A DNA stretch of 64,000 nucleotides from Cyclobacteriaceae bacterium (GCA_019638235.1 JAHBUE010000003.1:62001-126000), one strand, 5' to 3'; shown: positions 41,975 through 52,177, counted from the first letter of the stretch. Program-made: numbers and translations. Notes: generated by a model from the letters alone, not told the origin.

Positions 41975-42226
41975 ATGTTCAGAAAATTGTATTTCAAGAG
42001 TCTTTCAGCCGCCAAACAAATAACGGCATTGCGCGAAAAGGGAACCATGCTGGGAACACGCCAGAAAAGCGGACGGAAGGCTTACTTGTACCTGTTAAAG
42101 GATTTTTGTGCTGAGGTGATCTTCCAGAATGATGACGCCAGGTATAGCCCGGAAAAAATAACAACATTTAATAGCGTAAAGGAATTTAACAACTATTTAG
42201 AACGCGAGTTCAGAGCCAGTTTTTAA
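41975..42226 (+). CDS. Small conserved-looking hypothetical protein
   Basis: An 83-aa basic protein (MFRKLYFKSLSAAKQITAL...) with no signal peptide or membrane segment and a mixed alpha/beta pattern (KAYLYLLKDFCAEVIF, then FNSVKEFNNYLEREF). It is supported by a -7-like box 30 nt upstream and by codon use like its neighbours. I do not recognise the family. It stands alone between phoH and the convergent sucD, 13 bp from sucD's stop. Confidence 0.6.
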   Translation: MFRKLYFKSLSAAKQITALREKGTMLGTRQKSGRKAYLYLLKDFCAEVIFQNDDARYSPEKITTFNSVKEFNNYLEREFRASF

Positions 42227-42239
42227 GAAATCCAGAATC

Positions 42240-43118
42240 TCATTTGCTTAGCACACGGGCAATTGTTTCCCCGATATCAGCAGGTGATTCTACTACGTGA
42301 ATACCACATTCACGCATAATTTTCATTTTAGCTTCTGCCGTATCATCTGCGCCACCAATAATGGCACCGGCATGGCCCATTCTCCTTCCCGGAGGTGCGG
42401 TCTGGCCGGCAATGAATCCAACCACGGGTTTTTTGTTTCCGTTTTCTTTTATCCATCGGGCAGCAACAGGTTCATAGTTACCGCCAATTTCACCTATCAT
42501 TACAATGGCATCAGTTTCCGGGTCGTTCATCAACATCTCTACCGCTTCTTTGGTTGGCGTACCGATAATCGGGTCACCGCCAATACCAATTGCAGTTGAA
42601 ACACCCAAGCCTGCTTTTACCACCTGGTCGGCAGCCTCATAGGTAAGCGTACCTGATTTTGAAACCACGCCCACACGACCTTTTTTGAAAACGAAGCCGG
42701 GCATAATGCCCACCTTTGCCTCGCCCGGTGTAATTACCCCAGGACAGTTCGGGCCAACCAATACAACATCCTTTTTACTCTTCAGGTATTGCTTGGCCAG
42801 CATCATATCTTTAACGGGTATGCCTTCTGTAATGGCAATGATTACTTTAATGCCCGCATCAGTAGCTTCCATAATGGCATCGGCAGCAAATGCAGGCGGA
42901 ACAAAAATTATAGAAACATCGGCACCTGTTTTTTCAACAGCTTCTTTTACCGTATTAAAAACCGGTCGTCCAAGATGTTCCGAGCCTCCCTTTCCAGGCG
43001 TTACGCCACCCACTACGTTGGTTCCGTATTCAATCATTTGCCCGGCATGAAACGTTCCTTCTGATCCGGTGAAGCCCTGAACAAGCACACGCGAGTTTTT
43101 ATTCACTAATACACTCAT
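42240..43118 (-). CDS. sucD: Succinate--CoA ligase subunit alpha
   Basis: TCA-cycle enzyme subunit, 292 aa. A CoA-binding Rossmann domain is at the N-terminus ([25 protein letters not shown], read in two parts). VGPNCPGVI is central, and the phosphohistidine loop lies in [13 protein letters not shown] (His of GHAG). The partner sucC is not adjacent. The ATG at 43118 is confirmed by a TTG-type promoter (TTTG-N19-TATTTTTG) ending 23 nt upstream, so the 46 extra codons of the longer frame are not used. Confidence 0.96.
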   Translation of the reverse strand: MSVLVNKNSRVLVQGFTGSEGTFHAGQMIEYGTNVVGGVTPGKGGSEHLGRPVFNTVKEAVEKTGADVSIIFVPPAFAADAIMEATDAGIKVIIAITEGIPVKDMMLAKQYLKSKKDVVLVGPNCPGVITPGEAKVGIMPGFVFKKGRVGVVSKSGTLTYEAADQVVKAGLGVSTAIGIGGDPIIGTPTKEAVEMLMNDPETDAIVMIGEIGGNYEPVAARWIKENGNKKPVVGFIAGQTAPPGRRMGHAGAIIGGADDTAEAKMKIMRECGIHVVESPADIGETIARVLSK

Positions 43119-43140
43119 TGGAAGTCGATTTTGATGTCCA

Positions 43141-43171
43141 CAAAAATAGGATATTATACGGTTCAGCCAAA
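43141..43171 (-). promoter_or_regulatory. Complete Bacteroidota promoter of sucD
   Basis: On the minus strand TTTG (43171-43168), 19-nt spacer, TATTTTTG (43148-43141). The -7 box ends 22 nt before the sucD ATG. Confidence 0.65.
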
Positions 43172-43177
43172 CCCAAT

Positions 43178-43211
43178 AAAAACGGCTTCCGCGAATACGG
43201 AAGCCGTTTTT
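43178..43211 (-). terminator. Terminator after the downstream FecR-like gene
   Basis: CGGCTTCCG and CGGAAGCCG, 9-bp perfect arms with a 6-nt loop, flanked by A5 and T5, so it can work in both directions. It separates the FecR-like gene from sucD. Confidence 0.85.
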
Positions 43212-43252
43212 GAGTAGATTTTTTCTAATCAAATCACTGTTGGGGTGAGGCA

Positions 43253-44131
43253 TCACTCCTTCTTAAATTCTAATCTCGACAGGAAATTCTCGTATTCCTC
43301 CTGGTACACATCCGGTTCTAATTCTGCCGCTTCTTTATACGCAGTAAGTGCATCAATAATCATGAGGCGGCTTTCAAAATAAGACGCCAGCATGAATTTT
43401 TCAAGTCCGTTTGGTTCAGAAAAAAGCCCTAATGTCGCAACATCGTCTGCCATTTTCTTTTTCTTGTGGCCTGTTAATTTTTTTATGGTGTACTTTTCAG
43501 AAACGTTACCTTCTGAAGAAGTAACCTGAACCAGGATTTGTGGGGTGCCGGCAACTTTTTCGCCTAAGTCAATAACTGCATAGGGGGTTGTAACATCATA
43601 AAAAGCCAGTACATCTTCGGCAAAGTCCATTACAGTTACCCTATACGTTGAAGAGCTATCGCCTGTCCATAACGCAAGAAAATGTTCTCCTAATACCTCT
43701 GCCTTTCCGGGATCAGTAGGCAAGCACAGCATAATACCTTTCTTTATCCCACGATGCACAGCCCCGGTAGCTGCCAGCTTATTCTTTTTTTCCTCGTTGG
43801 TACTCAGGATAAAATCCGTGTACTTATTAAGTGCACTCGAACCCTTACTGACTTTTGACGCCAGATCAACTATTTTGTGATTGCCCGCTTCCTTCACCTC
43901 CAAAGCCTTTCCACTGGCATGTAGTAAGCCGAGGTATCCGTTTGCCGGAACTTTTATCTCATCACTTGGTTTCAACTGGCTGCCAACTTTTAACGGTTGC
44001 CACGCTTCTCCTGATTTTATTTCTGTTGAACCTGTGCTGCGCAACACTTTAAAAGCGTACTGCTGTGCATTAAGCATTGCCGGAATAATCAACAGCAATG
44101 CTGATAGTGAAATAAAGCGAACTGTTTTCAT
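43253..44131 (-). CDS. FecR-like/TPR periplasmic protein (paralogue 2)
   Basis: A 292-aa exported protein: signal [20 protein letters not shown] (about 1-22). A FecR-like beta domain follows ([20 protein letters not shown], then [20 protein letters not shown]), with a shared [28 protein letters not shown] segment (read in two parts). A single TPR-like hairpin closes the protein ([28 protein letters not shown]). It is clearly paralogous to 44248-45147 throughout its length and lies downstream of the CHASE2 gene. A terminator separates it from its paralogue, so it may have its own promoter. Function unknown. Confidence 0.75.
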   Translation of the reverse strand: MKTVRFISLSALLLIIPAMLNAQQYAFKVLRSTGSTEIKSGEAWQPLKVGSQLKPSDEIKVPANGYLGLLHASGKALEVKEAGNHKIVDLASKVSKGSSALNKYTDFILSTNEEKKNKLAATGAVHRGIKKGIMLCLPTDPGKAEVLGEHFLALWTGDSSSTYRVTVMDFAEDVLAFYDVTTPYAVIDLGEKVAGTPQILVQVTSSEGNVSEKYTIKKLTGHKKKKMADDVATLGLFSEPNGLEKFMLASYFESRLMIIDALTAYKEAAELEPDVYQEEYENFLSRLEFKKE

Positions 44132-44190
44132 GAGACTTTTTTTTGCTTAATGAATTATAAAGTTAATAGGTGAGCACTTCCGTTAAAAGA

Positions 44191-44225
44191 AAAAAGCTGC
44201 CCCATAAGCATGGGGGCAGCTTTTT
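44191..44225 (-). terminator. Terminator between the two FecR-like paralogues
   Basis: AAAAAGCTGCCCC and GGGGCAGCTTTTT form a strong stem. On the minus strand it ends in a T-run, 23 bp after the stop of paralogue 1. Confidence 0.85.
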
Positions 44226-44247
44226 CAAAATATCTTAAACCGTGTAC

Positions 44248-45147
44248 TTAGCGTTTAAGGCCATGGCGAACAAGGAACTCGTCATAGGATTCCTTATAAT
44301 AAGAAACCTCAGGCGCCAGTTTCAATACTTCTTCGTACGCAGCAATGGCATCAATAAATAATCCCTGCTCTTCATAGAAGCCTGCCAGAATGAATTTGTT
44401 CAAGGCTGTTTGCTCACTCACCTCGCCCATAATATCGCTCAATGAACGCTGCACTTTCTCGTGCGCATCAGGCGAAAGCCGCTTGATCAGGTGCTGCTTT
44501 GATGATTGCGAAGGGTTTACTTTTGAACGCACATCAACAAAGATTCCTGTTTCATGAACAAACTTGGGGTCTTTCAGGTTGATCACAACACTGGTTTCAG
44601 TCGTTTCAATTTTGGCCAATTGTTCTTCAAACATATTGCTGAAGGTTACCACATAGGGGCCGGTTACTTTGCTGCCATCCCAACTGATAACGGCTTCGGT
44701 GTTATAAACCCCTGAATGTTGATTTTCGGGCAACATCAATTTAATCGCCTTTTCAGAGGCAATATCGCGATAAACAGCCCCGGTAGCGCTGAGTTTGTTT
44801 TTCTTTTCCTCCGCATTGCTGCTCAGGATAAACTCGGTGTATTTATTTACCGCGCTGGAACCGCCTTTTACCTGTGCTGCCAACTCGGCCACTTTAACCG
44901 GGCCGGGGTTTTTTACTTCCACCGGCTTTCCGCTGGCGCTGATAAGCCCCAGGTAGCCATTATTGGCCACTCTAAGTTCATCATTTAATTTAAGACTCGC
45001 CCCCGTTTTAATCGGTTGCCACGAATCTCCTGACTTTACCTCGTTTGTGCCCTTATTGGCCATAACCTTAAAGGCATAATCCTGCCCGAAAGCAACGGTT
45101 CCGGTAAGGATAAAAAGAAGGAAAACGGCTAATTCTCTGTTTTTCAT
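44248..45147 (-). CDS. FecR-like/TPR periplasmic protein (paralogue 1)
   Basis: A 299-aa exported protein with signal MKNRELAVFLLFILTGTVAF. The same architecture as its paralogue: FecR-like domain (GTNEVKSGDSWQPIKTGASL, then ELRVANNGYLGLISASGKPV), conserved VNKYTEFILSSNAEEKKNKL and a C-terminal TPR (ILAGFYEEQGLFIDAIAAYE). FecR-like domains here act as periplasmic beta-domains and lack the cytosolic anti-sigma part. It is 54 bp downstream of the CHASE2 gene, in the same direction. ATG 45147 aligns the signal with that of the paralogue. Confidence 0.77.
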   Translation of the reverse strand: MKNRELAVFLLFILTGTVAFGQDYAFKVMANKGTNEVKSGDSWQPIKTGASLKLNDELRVANNGYLGLISASGKPVEVKNPGPVKVAELAAQVKGGSSAVNKYTEFILSSNAEEKKNKLSATGAVYRDIASEKAIKLMLPENQHSGVYNTEAVISWDGSKVTGPYVVTFSNMFEEQLAKIETTETSVVINLKDPKFVHETGIFVDVRSKVNPSQSSKQHLIKRLSPDAHEKVQRSLSDIMGEVSEQTALNKFILAGFYEEQGLFIDAIAAYEEVLKLAPEVSYYKESYDEFLVRHGLKR

Positions 45148-45201
45148 GGGTTTTTTGTTTCGATTCATATTGCAAATTAGAAAATATTACGATTATTGAT
45201 T

Positions 45202-46506
45202 CTATACCTGTTCAATGCGCTTAGTAAGCTGGAATCTCCGCTTTATTTTATAATAGGTGTTCTTTATAACCCCTGTATAGATTTCGTACGAATCACCAAC
45301 AAGGGCAATGGCCGCCAGGGAAATTGTAATGTCAAATTTATAGTTAAACAGATCAAAAACCTCAACCATTATAAATGTTAAAATTAACATCTCTATCACC
45401 TGGATAAGCTTGGTAACACCATCATACCAGTCGGGTATCTTATAATAGATTAGCGAAAATAATGCCACGTTTAAATAACACAGCACAATGGCCAATACCC
45501 ACTCCTGCCATTCCTCCATTTTTTCAATGTAGTCACCGGTTAAAATCATAGATACTATGTTTGCGTGCACAACCACACCGAACATATCGGGGTTTGCCTT
45601 ACCCGCCATTTTCAGGTTAAGGGGGGTGAAAAATTTATCATTCCAGGAAGGATCGCCTAATTCTTTTCCCAAAAAACCAAAAATCACAATTTTTCCTTCA
45701 ATCATCGTAGGGAGGAAATTCTCGGTAAAAACATCGATGACATCCAGTGTATAGAATACCTGTGGGTAATTTGTCTGGCCGAAAAAGTCAGCAATATTTC
45801 CGTGGTAGTTTATGATCTCCGAAAAATTATCGCGGGCAAGAAATTCTTTGGTTTTAACAGAATCATACAGCATAGCCATTTTTACCGAAAATGCGAGATG
45901 CTCTTCGCCATTCACATCCATCTTCGGAATAAAGTAACGGCACGTTTTCACATCATCCTGAAAAGCTGCATCTGTTGGCAGGTTGGCAAACCCTTGTGCA
46001 CTTGCTCCCTCAACAAAAATCGGATCAGAATGCTCAAGTGAGTCATATTCATCTTCAACGTTCTTCTTTGCGAGTTCTTTCGTCTGAAACAATTTGGAAA
46101 CAAGAACAACATTACCGGCCTCGCGTATGGCATGGCCTAACATAAGGTTACCAAGTGTATCTTTCAATGGCGGGCAATAAACGGTATCGCGTGGCAAGCC
46201 ACGACAATTGAAGTATGTATCTATACCAATAACTTTAGGCTTATATTGGCTGATAATCATAATCTGCTGAGCAATTTCACGTCTGCTCAGTTCACCAATA
46301 TTTATTACAACAATATTTGTATCTAAGGGAGGGTCTTTTCGGAATTGGGAAAACACATAATCTGTCAGTTCAACATCTTCTAAAGCCTGCCCAATCGAAT
46401 CAAATGCATCAAATAATTTTAATTGGGTGAGTTTATATATCCCCCCCATAAGCGAGAAAATAAATAAGGTTGCCAGGAATGCGTCTATTCCAAAATATTT
46501 CTTCAT
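45202..46506 (-). CDS. CHASE2-domain membrane sensor without effector domain
   Basis: A 434-aa protein with one N-terminal transmembrane helix (about 8-26) and a large periplasmic CHASE2 domain (about 45-320; NIVVINIGELSRREIAQQI, KPKVIGIDTYF, IEGKIVIFGFLG). Then come three C-terminal transmembrane helices (about 335-410). CHASE2 is normally the sensor half of a histidine kinase, cyclase or Ser/Thr kinase. Here the protein ends in a short basic tail (YYKIKRRFQLTKRIEQV) with no catalytic domain. It heads a unit with two FecR-like proteins, so signalling must be relayed by another partner if it signals at all. Confidence 0.85.
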   Translation of the reverse strand: MKKYFGIDAFLATLFIFSLMGGIYKLTQLKLFDAFDSIGQALEDVELTDYVFSQFRKDPPLDTNIVVINIGELSRREIAQQIMIISQYKPKVIGIDTYFNCRGLPRDTVYCPPLKDTLGNLMLGHAIREAGNVVLVSKLFQTKELAKKNVEDEYDSLEHSDPIFVEGASAQGFANLPTDAAFQDDVKTCRYFIPKMDVNGEEHLAFSVKMAMLYDSVKTKEFLARDNFSEIINYHGNIADFFGQTNYPQVFYTLDVIDVFTENFLPTMIEGKIVIFGFLGKELGDPSWNDKFFTPLNLKMAGKANPDMFGVVVHANIVSMILTGDYIEKMEEWQEWVLAIVLCYLNVALFSLIYYKIPDWYDGVTKLIQVIEMLILTFIMVEVFDLFNYKFDITISLAAIALVGDSYEIYTGVIKNTYYKIKRRFQLTKRIEQV

Positions 46507-46569
46507 TTAAAAGGCGTTGTATCAGGTAAATTTAGAAATTTAAGCTACTAAAAACTATCCAGTATCGCA

Positions 46570-47568
46570 TTGAAAGCCAGGCTAAATCTTCAGGAATATG
46601 TTACCGGAATCCTCCGGGGCGACCGGGTAGTGCTCGCAAAGGCCATTACACTGGTTGAAAGCACCCTGCCCGAAGACCGTTCACTGGCTGACCGGATGCT
46701 GGAAAGCCTGTTGCCGAACACGGGCAAGTCGCTGCGTATTGGCATTACCGGTGTGCCCGGTGTGGGCAAGAGCACGTTTATCGAAGCCTTTGGTCAATAC
46801 GCTATTGAACAGCATAACAAGAAAGTGGCCGTGCTCACCGTTGACCCCAGCAGCACCGTAACCAAAGGCAGCATTCTTGGCGACAAAACCCGTATGGAAA
46901 CGCTGGCAAAACACCCTATGGCATTCGTACGGCCATCCGCTACCGGTGAAGCACTGGGCGGCATCACGCACCGTACACGCGAAGCCCAGCACCTCTGCGA
47001 AGCAGCAGGGTTTGACATCATTATTATAGAAACCGTTGGCGTGGGGCAATCGGAAACGGCCGTAAAAAAAACAGTCGACTTTTTTTTGTTGCTGATGCTG
47101 GCCGGTGCCGGAGATGAGTTGCAGGGTATCAAAAAAGGCATTATGGAAATGGCCGATGCCGTAGCTATAACCAAAGCCGATGGCGATAACATTAAACACG
47201 CTAAGGAAGCACAGTCTGAATATCAGCATGCCTTTCATGTTATGCGTACCGGTGAGCCGGATTGGACGCCCCAGGTAGTTACCTGTTCATCGCTAACACA
47301 AGAAGGTATTGACCGCATCTGGAATACGATTTCGGATTTTGAACAAAAAATGAAAGCAAACGGTTTTTTTGAAACAAAGCGTCAACGTCAGCATGTTGCC
47401 TGGATGCACGAATGTTTTGAGTCTTTACTGAAATTACAACTTGAGAAATCCGCGAAACTTGCCGAACATACGCTTGAACTTGAACAACAAGTGTTAAGTA
47501 AAGCCATCACCCCGCAACGAGCGGCCGATACGTTGTTCAACGCGTTTGTTACATCGTTAAAAAATTAA
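46570..47568 (+). CDS. meaB: Methylmalonyl-CoA mutase-associated GTPase MeaB
   Basis: G3E-family P-loop GTPase of 332 aa that guards methylmalonyl-CoA mutase against inactivation and gates cobalamin loading. Walker A GVPGVGKSTF at 61-70; the switch/Walker B regions are VLTVDPSSTVTKGSILGDKT and IIIETVGVGQSE; base recognition is in AITKADGDN. A TTG at 46570 is the likely start because the conserved N-terminus (LQEYVTGILRGDRV) begins right after it and no ATG is available. The mutase itself is not in the window. It is followed after 9 bp by a substrate-binding lipoprotein. Confidence 0.93.
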   Translation: MKARLNLQEYVTGILRGDRVVLAKAITLVESTLPEDRSLADRMLESLLPNTGKSLRIGITGVPGVGKSTFIEAFGQYAIEQHNKKVAVLTVDPSSTVTKGSILGDKTRMETLAKHPMAFVRPSATGEALGGITHRTREAQHLCEAAGFDIIIIETVGVGQSETAVKKTVDFFLLLMLAGAGDELQGIKKGIMEMADAVAITKADGDNIKHAKEAQSEYQHAFHVMRTGEPDWTPQVVTCSSLTQEGIDRIWNTISDFEQKMKANGFFETKRQRQHVAWMHECFESLLKLQLEKSAKLAEHTLELEQQVLSKAITPQRAADTLFNAFVTSLKN

Positions 47569-47577
47569 TTTATTAAA

Positions 47578-48714
47578 ATGAGATTATCCTTTTCATTACT
47601 GATTGTTGTATTCGTTTTCAGTTGTCAGCCTAAAGAAAATACTGTAACGCAATCACCCGTATCTGGTGAAGTAAGAACCAACATCAAATATGCCAAAGGG
47701 TTTACCGTAACGTATCTTGAAAACAGTAAGCTGGTAGAGGTAACAAAACCGTATGCAACTGCATCCACTGGAATTAAATATTTGCTTGTACAGAACGGAA
47801 GCGCAGTACCCAAACATGATAAAAACACAAAAGTGATAACCGTGCCCATTACCCGTATGGTTTGCACGTCCACTTCACACATTCCGTTATTGGATTACTT
47901 AGATGAAACCAATGCCCTGGTCGGCTTTCCTACCACCGATTATATAAGCTCGGAAAAAATGCGCAACCGCATTGATGAAGGCTTTGTAGAAGAGCTCGGT
48001 ATAGATAAATCGCTGAACATAGAACGCCTCGCGCTACTCAAGCCCGACCTTGTAATGGGCTATACCGTGTCGGGCGACCTGGGGCAATTCAAAAAAATAG
48101 AAGAGTTAAACACCCCGGTTGTGGTTAATGGCGAATACTTAGAGGAGCATCCGTTAGGAAGGGCTGAGTGGATAAAATTCATGGCGTTGTTTTTCAATAA
48201 AGAAGAAATGGCCGATTCGGTTTTTTCAGAAATTGAAAAAGGCTACCTGCAACCTAAAGCACTTGCCTCCGATATAACTATCCGGCCAACGGTTATGAGT
48301 GGCGTGGTGTATGGCGATACCTGGTTTTTGCCGGGAGGAAAAAACTATGCAGCCAAACTTTTAAAAGATGCCGGCTGTCAGTACGTATGGGAAGACAACG
48401 ACTCAAACGGATTTCTTCAATTGAGTTTTGAGACCGTGTATGAAAAGGCTCATGCTACCGACCTTTGGATTGGTGTGGCTTCTTTCAAATCGCTAAAAGA
48501 AATTGAAGATGCCGACAAACGTTATACAAAGTTCAGCGCCTTCCAAAACAGAAATGTATTTACTTACGATACCCGTAAAGGCGCAAAGGGCGGAAGCGAA
48601 TTTCTTGAGTTAGGGTATTTACGCCCCGACCTGATTTTAAAAGACTTAGTAAAGATTGCGCACCCCGAACTGCTGCCGGAACATACCTTGTTCTTTCACA
48701 ACCAGCTAAAATAA
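47578..48714 (+). CDS. ABC-type Fe3+/cobalamin-like substrate-binding lipoprotein
   Basis: A 378-aa lipoprotein: short signal with Cys16 in VFSCQP. The remainder is a helical-backbone metal-receptor fold, with VPITRMVCTSTSHIPLLDYL, KPDLVMGYTVSGDLGQFKK, VVNGEYLEEHPLGRAEWIKF and TYDTRKGAKGGSEFLELGYL. It would deliver a siderophore, heme or corrinoid to an ABC importer, which is not encoded here. Co-transcription with meaB hints at cobalamin but does not prove it. Confidence 0.85.
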   Translation: MRLSFSLLIVVFVFSCQPKENTVTQSPVSGEVRTNIKYAKGFTVTYLENSKLVEVTKPYATASTGIKYLLVQNGSAVPKHDKNTKVITVPITRMVCTSTSHIPLLDYLDETNALVGFPTTDYISSEKMRNRIDEGFVEELGIDKSLNIERLALLKPDLVMGYTVSGDLGQFKKIEELNTPVVVNGEYLEEHPLGRAEWIKFMALFFNKEEMADSVFSEIEKGYLQPKALASDITIRPTVMSGVVYGDTWFLPGGKNYAAKLLKDAGCQYVWEDNDSNGFLQLSFETVYEKAHATDLWIGVASFKSLKEIEDADKRYTKFSAFQNRNVFTYDTRKGAKGGSEFLELGYLRPDLILKDLVKIAHPELLPEHTLFFHNQLK

Positions 48715-48745
48715 AAAAAGCCATCCCGTTAAGGAATGGCTTTTC
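48714..48745. terminator. Bidirectional terminator ending the rpsJ and meaB units
   Basis: AAAAAGCCATCCC and GGAATGGCTTTT form a stem with one mismatch, with A- and T-tracts on both sides. The minus-strand T-tract is seven residues. It closes the str group immediately after rpsJ and the convergent lipoprotein gene. Confidence 0.8.
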
Positions 48746-48766
48746 AGGTTCTTTAAAAGTAAAGCA

Positions 48767-49072
48767 CTACACTTTAATCTCCACATCAACACCGCTGGGA
48801 AGCTCAAGCTTCATTAGGGCGTCAACCGTTTTTGCACTGTTGGAGTAAATGTCAACCAACCGCTTATAGGTGCATAGTTGAAACTGCTCACGCGATTTCT
48901 TGTTTACGTGTGGTGAACGTAACACGGTGAATTTTTCCTTTTCAGTAGGCAACGGAATTGGCCCGCTTACTACTGCGCCTGTTGCCTTAACAGCACGTAC
49001 AATTTTCTCAGAAGACTTATCCACTAAGTTGTGGTCGTACGACTTGAGTTTGATTCTGATTTTCTGGTTCAT
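48767..49072 (-). CDS. rpsJ: 30S ribosomal protein S10
   Basis: 101-aa S10/Nus[21 protein letters not shown] at the start and the [20 protein letters not shown] loop. Takes part in 30S assembly and in Nus-mediated antitermination. It is the last gene of the str group; no rplC follows. Confidence 0.97.
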   Translation of the reverse strand: MNQKIRIKLKSYDHNLVDKSSEKIVRAVKATGAVVSGPIPLPTEKEKFTVLRSPHVNKKSREQFQLCTYKRLVDIYSNSAKTVDALMKLELPSGVDVEIKV

Positions 49073-49094
49073 GATCTAAACGTCTTTTAGATAT

Positions 49095-51200
49095 TTATTT
49101 TGCGGCAACAGCGCCTTTAACTTCATCAATTACTTTATCGGCCAGGTTTTTCGGTACCGGGGCATAGTGCGAGAACGTTAACGTAGCCGAAGCACGGCCC
49201 GAAGTAATCGTTCTCAGGTCAGTTACATAACCGAACAGTTCTGATAACGGAACATCGGCTTTAATAACCTGGGCGCCACCACGGCTGTCCATACCTTTCA
49301 TCAATCCGCGTCTGCGGTTCAAATCTCCGGTTACAGAACCTGTAAATTCATCCGGAGTCAATACCTCAACGCTCATGATCGGCTCCAACAACTGCGGGCT
49401 GCATTTTCTTGCAGCTTCCTTAAACCCAATCCGGGCAGCCAATTCAAACGACAGTGAGTCGGAGTCAACATCGTGGTATGAACCGTGGAAAAGACGCACT
49501 TTCATCGAGTCTATCGGGTAACCTGCCAACGGCCCGTTAACCATAGCCGACTCAAAGCCTTTCTGTACAGGCTGGATAAATTCGCGAGGAATAACACCAC
49601 CTACGATGTCGTTCACAAACTCCAATCCTTCCTTGCCATCTTCACGCGGGCCAATCTCAAATACGATATCGGCAAACTTACCACGACCACCAGTCTGCTT
49701 CTTGTAAACTTCTTTATGTTCAACTGTTGTTGTAATCGTTTCTTTGTACGCCACCTGAGGCGCACCCTGATTTATTTCAACCTTAAATTCACGCTTCAGG
49801 CGGTCAATAATAATCTCCAGGTGCAATTCACCCATCCCGCGAAGGATAGTTTGTCCTGTTTCCTGATCTGTATTAACACGAAGTGTGGGGTCTTCTTCAA
49901 TCAGTTTGGCGATAGCCATACCGAGTTTATCTACATCTACCTGTTTCTTAGGTTCGATAGCATAGCCGATAACCGGGTCAGGGAACACCATAGATTCCAA
50001 TACAACTTTGCGCTTTTCATCGCATAGTGTATCACCTGTTTTAATATCCTTAAAGCCCACTACTGCACCAATATCACCGGCAGTAAGGCGTTCAATCTGG
50101 TTTTGTTTGTTTGCGTGCATCTGGAACACACGCGAGATACGTTCCTTTTGTTCAGAACGTGTATTATATACATACGAACCTGACTCCAGCACACCGGAAT
50201 AAGCGCGGATAAAACACAAGCGGCCTACAAACGGGTCGGTAGCAATTTTAAACGCAAGAGCTGTAAATGGCTCTTTCATATCGGGCTTAATGGTAACTTC
50301 CGATTCATCATCAGGGTTTGTACCAATAATGTTATCCTTATCTAACGGTGAGGGCAACAACTCCATCACATAATCAAGCATGGTTTGAACACCCTTGTTT
50401 TTGAAAGATGAACCACACACCATAGGCACGATAGCCATATCAATAGTAGCCTTGCGGAGCGCATTGATAATTTCGGCTTCGGTAATGGTTTCAGGGTCGT
50501 TGAAGAATTTCTCCATCAACGTTTCGTCATATTCAGCAACGGCTTCAAGAAGTTTCTCACGATATTCCTTTGCCTCATCAACCATGTCGGCAGGAATGGG
50601 AACTTCCGTAAAGGTCATACCTTTATCTTCTTCGTTCCAGATAATGCCACGGTTGTTAACTAAGTCAACAACACCTTTAAAATTTTCTTCGGCACCAATC
50701 GGCAACTGAAGTGCAACGGCTTTGCTGCCTAATTTTTCTTTAACCTGTTTGCAAACACCAAGAAAATCAGCGCCTGCACGATCCATTTTGTTTACGAAAC
50801 CGATACGGGCTACTTTATAATTGTCGGCCAGGCGCCAGTTTGTTTCTGATTGTGGTTCCACACCATCAACAGCACTGAACAAAAACACGAGTCCATCCAA
50901 TACACGCAATGAGCGGTTCACCTCAACGGTAAAATCAACGTGGCCGGGTGTATCAATAATGTTAACGTGATATTTATTGTTTTTGTAATTCCAGTAAACA
51001 GTTGTAGCGGCAGAGGTAATGGTAATACCCCGCTCCTGCTCCTGGGCCATCCAGTCCATAGTGGCGGCACCATCGTGCACCTCACCTATTTTGTGGTTCA
51101 CACCAGCGTAATACAGAATACGCTCGGTAGTGGTTGTTTTGCCGGCATCAATGTGCGCAGCAATACCAATATTTCTTGTGTATTTAAGATCTCTTGACAT
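49095..51200 (-). CDS. fusA: Elongation factor G
   Basis: Translocase GTPase of 701 aa: P-loop [12 protein letters not shown] (15-26), switch [10 protein letters not shown] (83-90), base-recognition NKMDR, and domains II-V to the C-terminal [15 protein letters not shown]. Complete and typical. 22 bp upstream of rpsJ and 18 bp downstream of rpsG, clearly one operon. Confidence 0.98.
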   Translation of the reverse strand: MSRDLKYTRNIGIAAHIDAGKTTTTERILYYAGVNHKIGEVHDGAATMDWMAQEQERGITITSAATTVYWNYKNNKYHVNIIDTPGHVDFTVEVNRSLRVLDGLVFLFSAVDGVEPQSETNWRLADNYKVARIGFVNKMDRAGADFLGVCKQVKEKLGSKAVALQLPIGAEENFKGVVDLVNNRGIIWNEEDKGMTFTEVPIPADMVDEAKEYREKLLEAVAEYDETLMEKFFNDPETITEAEIINALRKATIDMAIVPMVCGSSFKNKGVQTMLDYVMELLPSPLDKDNIIGTNPDDESEVTIKPDMKEPFTALAFKIATDPFVGRLCFIRAYSGVLESGSYVYNTRSEQKERISRVFQMHANKQNQIERLTAGDIGAVVGFKDIKTGDTLCDEKRKVVLESMVFPDPVIGYAIEPKKQVDVDKLGMAIAKLIEEDPTLRVNTDQETGQTILRGMGELHLEIIIDRLKREFKVEINQGAPQVAYKETITTTVEHKEVYKKQTGGRGKFADIVFEIGPREDGKEGLEFVNDIVGGVIPREFIQPVQKGFESAMVNGPLAGYPIDSMKVRLFHGSYHDVDSDSLSFELAARIGFKEAARKCSPQLLEPIMSVEVLTPDEFTGSVTGDLNRRRGLMKGMDSRGGAQVIKADVPLSELFGYVTDLRTITSGRASATLTFSHYAPVPKNLADKVIDEVKGAVAAK

Positions 51201-51218
51201 GCGTTTCCTACTCCCCTG

Positions 51219-51686
51219 TTAGAATCTGAAATGTGAGAATGCTTTGTTGGCTTCAGCCATTCGGTGTGTATCGTCTTTCTTCTTGATAGCTGCGCCTTCA
51301 CCTTTTGATGCGGCAATAATTTCACCGGCTAATTTATCCATCATGGTCTTTTCGCCACGTAAACGTGAATAGTCGATCAACCATTTGATGCTTAGGTTTA
51401 TTTTACGTTCCGGGCGGATTTCAACCGGCACCTGGAAGGTAGCACCCCCAACCCTGCGGCTCTTAACCTCAACGGAAGGCATCAGATTGTTCATGGCACG
51501 TTTCCATACCTCCAACCCGCTTTCGCTGGTTTTCTTTTCTACCAACTCAATAGCATCATAAAAAATACTGTACGATACGCTTTTCTTACCGTCTTCCATC
51601 AGGTAGTTAACAAACTTGGTAACCAGTGTGTCCTGGAATTTAGGATCAGGTAACAGGTATCTCTTTTTAGGTTTTGATTTTCTCAT
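51219..51686 (-). CDS. rpsG: 30S ribosomal protein S7
   Basis: 155-aa primary 16S rRNA-binding protein: [16 protein letters not shown], then [20 protein letters not shown]. In enterobacteria S7 autoregulates the str operon; no S7-site structure was recognised here. 11 bp after rpsL. Confidence 0.98.
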   Translation of the reverse strand: MRKSKPKKRYLLPDPKFQDTLVTKFVNYLMEDGKKSVSYSIFYDAIELVEKKTSESGLEVWKRAMNNLMPSVEVKSRRVGGATFQVPVEIRPERKINLSIKWLIDYSRLRGEKTMMDKLAGEIIAASKGEGAAIKKKDDTHRMAEANKAFSHFRF

Positions 51687-51697
51687 GACCGATCAGA

Positions 51698-52105
51698 TTA
51701 TTTTTTACCCTTTGCAGGTGCAGCAGCGGCACCGGCTTTAGGACGTTTAGCACCATATTTAGAACGACTCTGCGCACGACCGTTTACACCGGCCGTATCC
51801 AACGCACCACGCACAATGTGGTAACGAACACCGGGAAGGTCTTTCACCCTGCCACCGCGTATCAACACGATAGAGTGTTCCTGAAGGTTGTGTCCTTCGC
51901 CCGGAATGTATGCGTTAACCTCTTTTTGGTTGGTTAAGCGAACACGGGCTACTTTACGCATAGCCGAGTTAGGCTTTTTAGGAGTGGTAGTGTACACACG
52001 TGTACAAACTCCTCTGCGCTGCGGACATGAATCTAAGGCCGGAGATTTTGACTTGGTAGTCAGTTTTTTCCTGCCTTTTCGTACGAGTTGTTGAATGGTT
52101 GGCAT
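51698..52105 (-). CDS. rpsL: 30S ribosomal protein S12
   Basis: 135-aa decoding-centre protein with the [20 protein letters not shown] and [20 protein letters not shown] signatures, plus an Ala/Lys-rich C-terminal tail. The lysine of TTPKKPNS marks the streptomycin site (wild type here). First gene of the rpsL-rpsG-fusA-rpsJ unit, with a complete promoter upstream. Confidence 0.98.
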   Translation of the reverse strand: MPTIQQLVRKGRKKLTTKSKSPALDSCPQRRGVCTRVYTTTPKKPNSAMRKVARVRLTNQKEVNAYIPGEGHNLQEHSIVLIRGGRVKDLPGVRYHIVRGALDTAGVNGRAQSRSKYGAKRPKAGAAAAPAKGKK

Positions 52106-52145
52106 TTACAGTCTTTAATTATAAACCTGTCAAAAATTAGGACTG

Positions 52146-52177
52146 CAAAGGTATTATAAAGAAATAAAGGATACAAA
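52146..52177 (-). promoter_or_regulatory. Complete promoter of the rpsL-rpsG-fusA-rpsJ unit
   Basis: On the minus strand TTTG (52177-52174), a 20-nt spacer and TACCTTTG (52153-52146), 40 nt before the rpsL ATG. It overlaps the palindrome ACAAAG-G-CTTTGT. Confidence 0.7.

Noticed and set aside
43119..43256. 46-residue extension of sucD
   Set aside because: It would translate through a complete promoter and a terminator hairpin; SucD homologues begin at [15 protein letters not shown] sequence.
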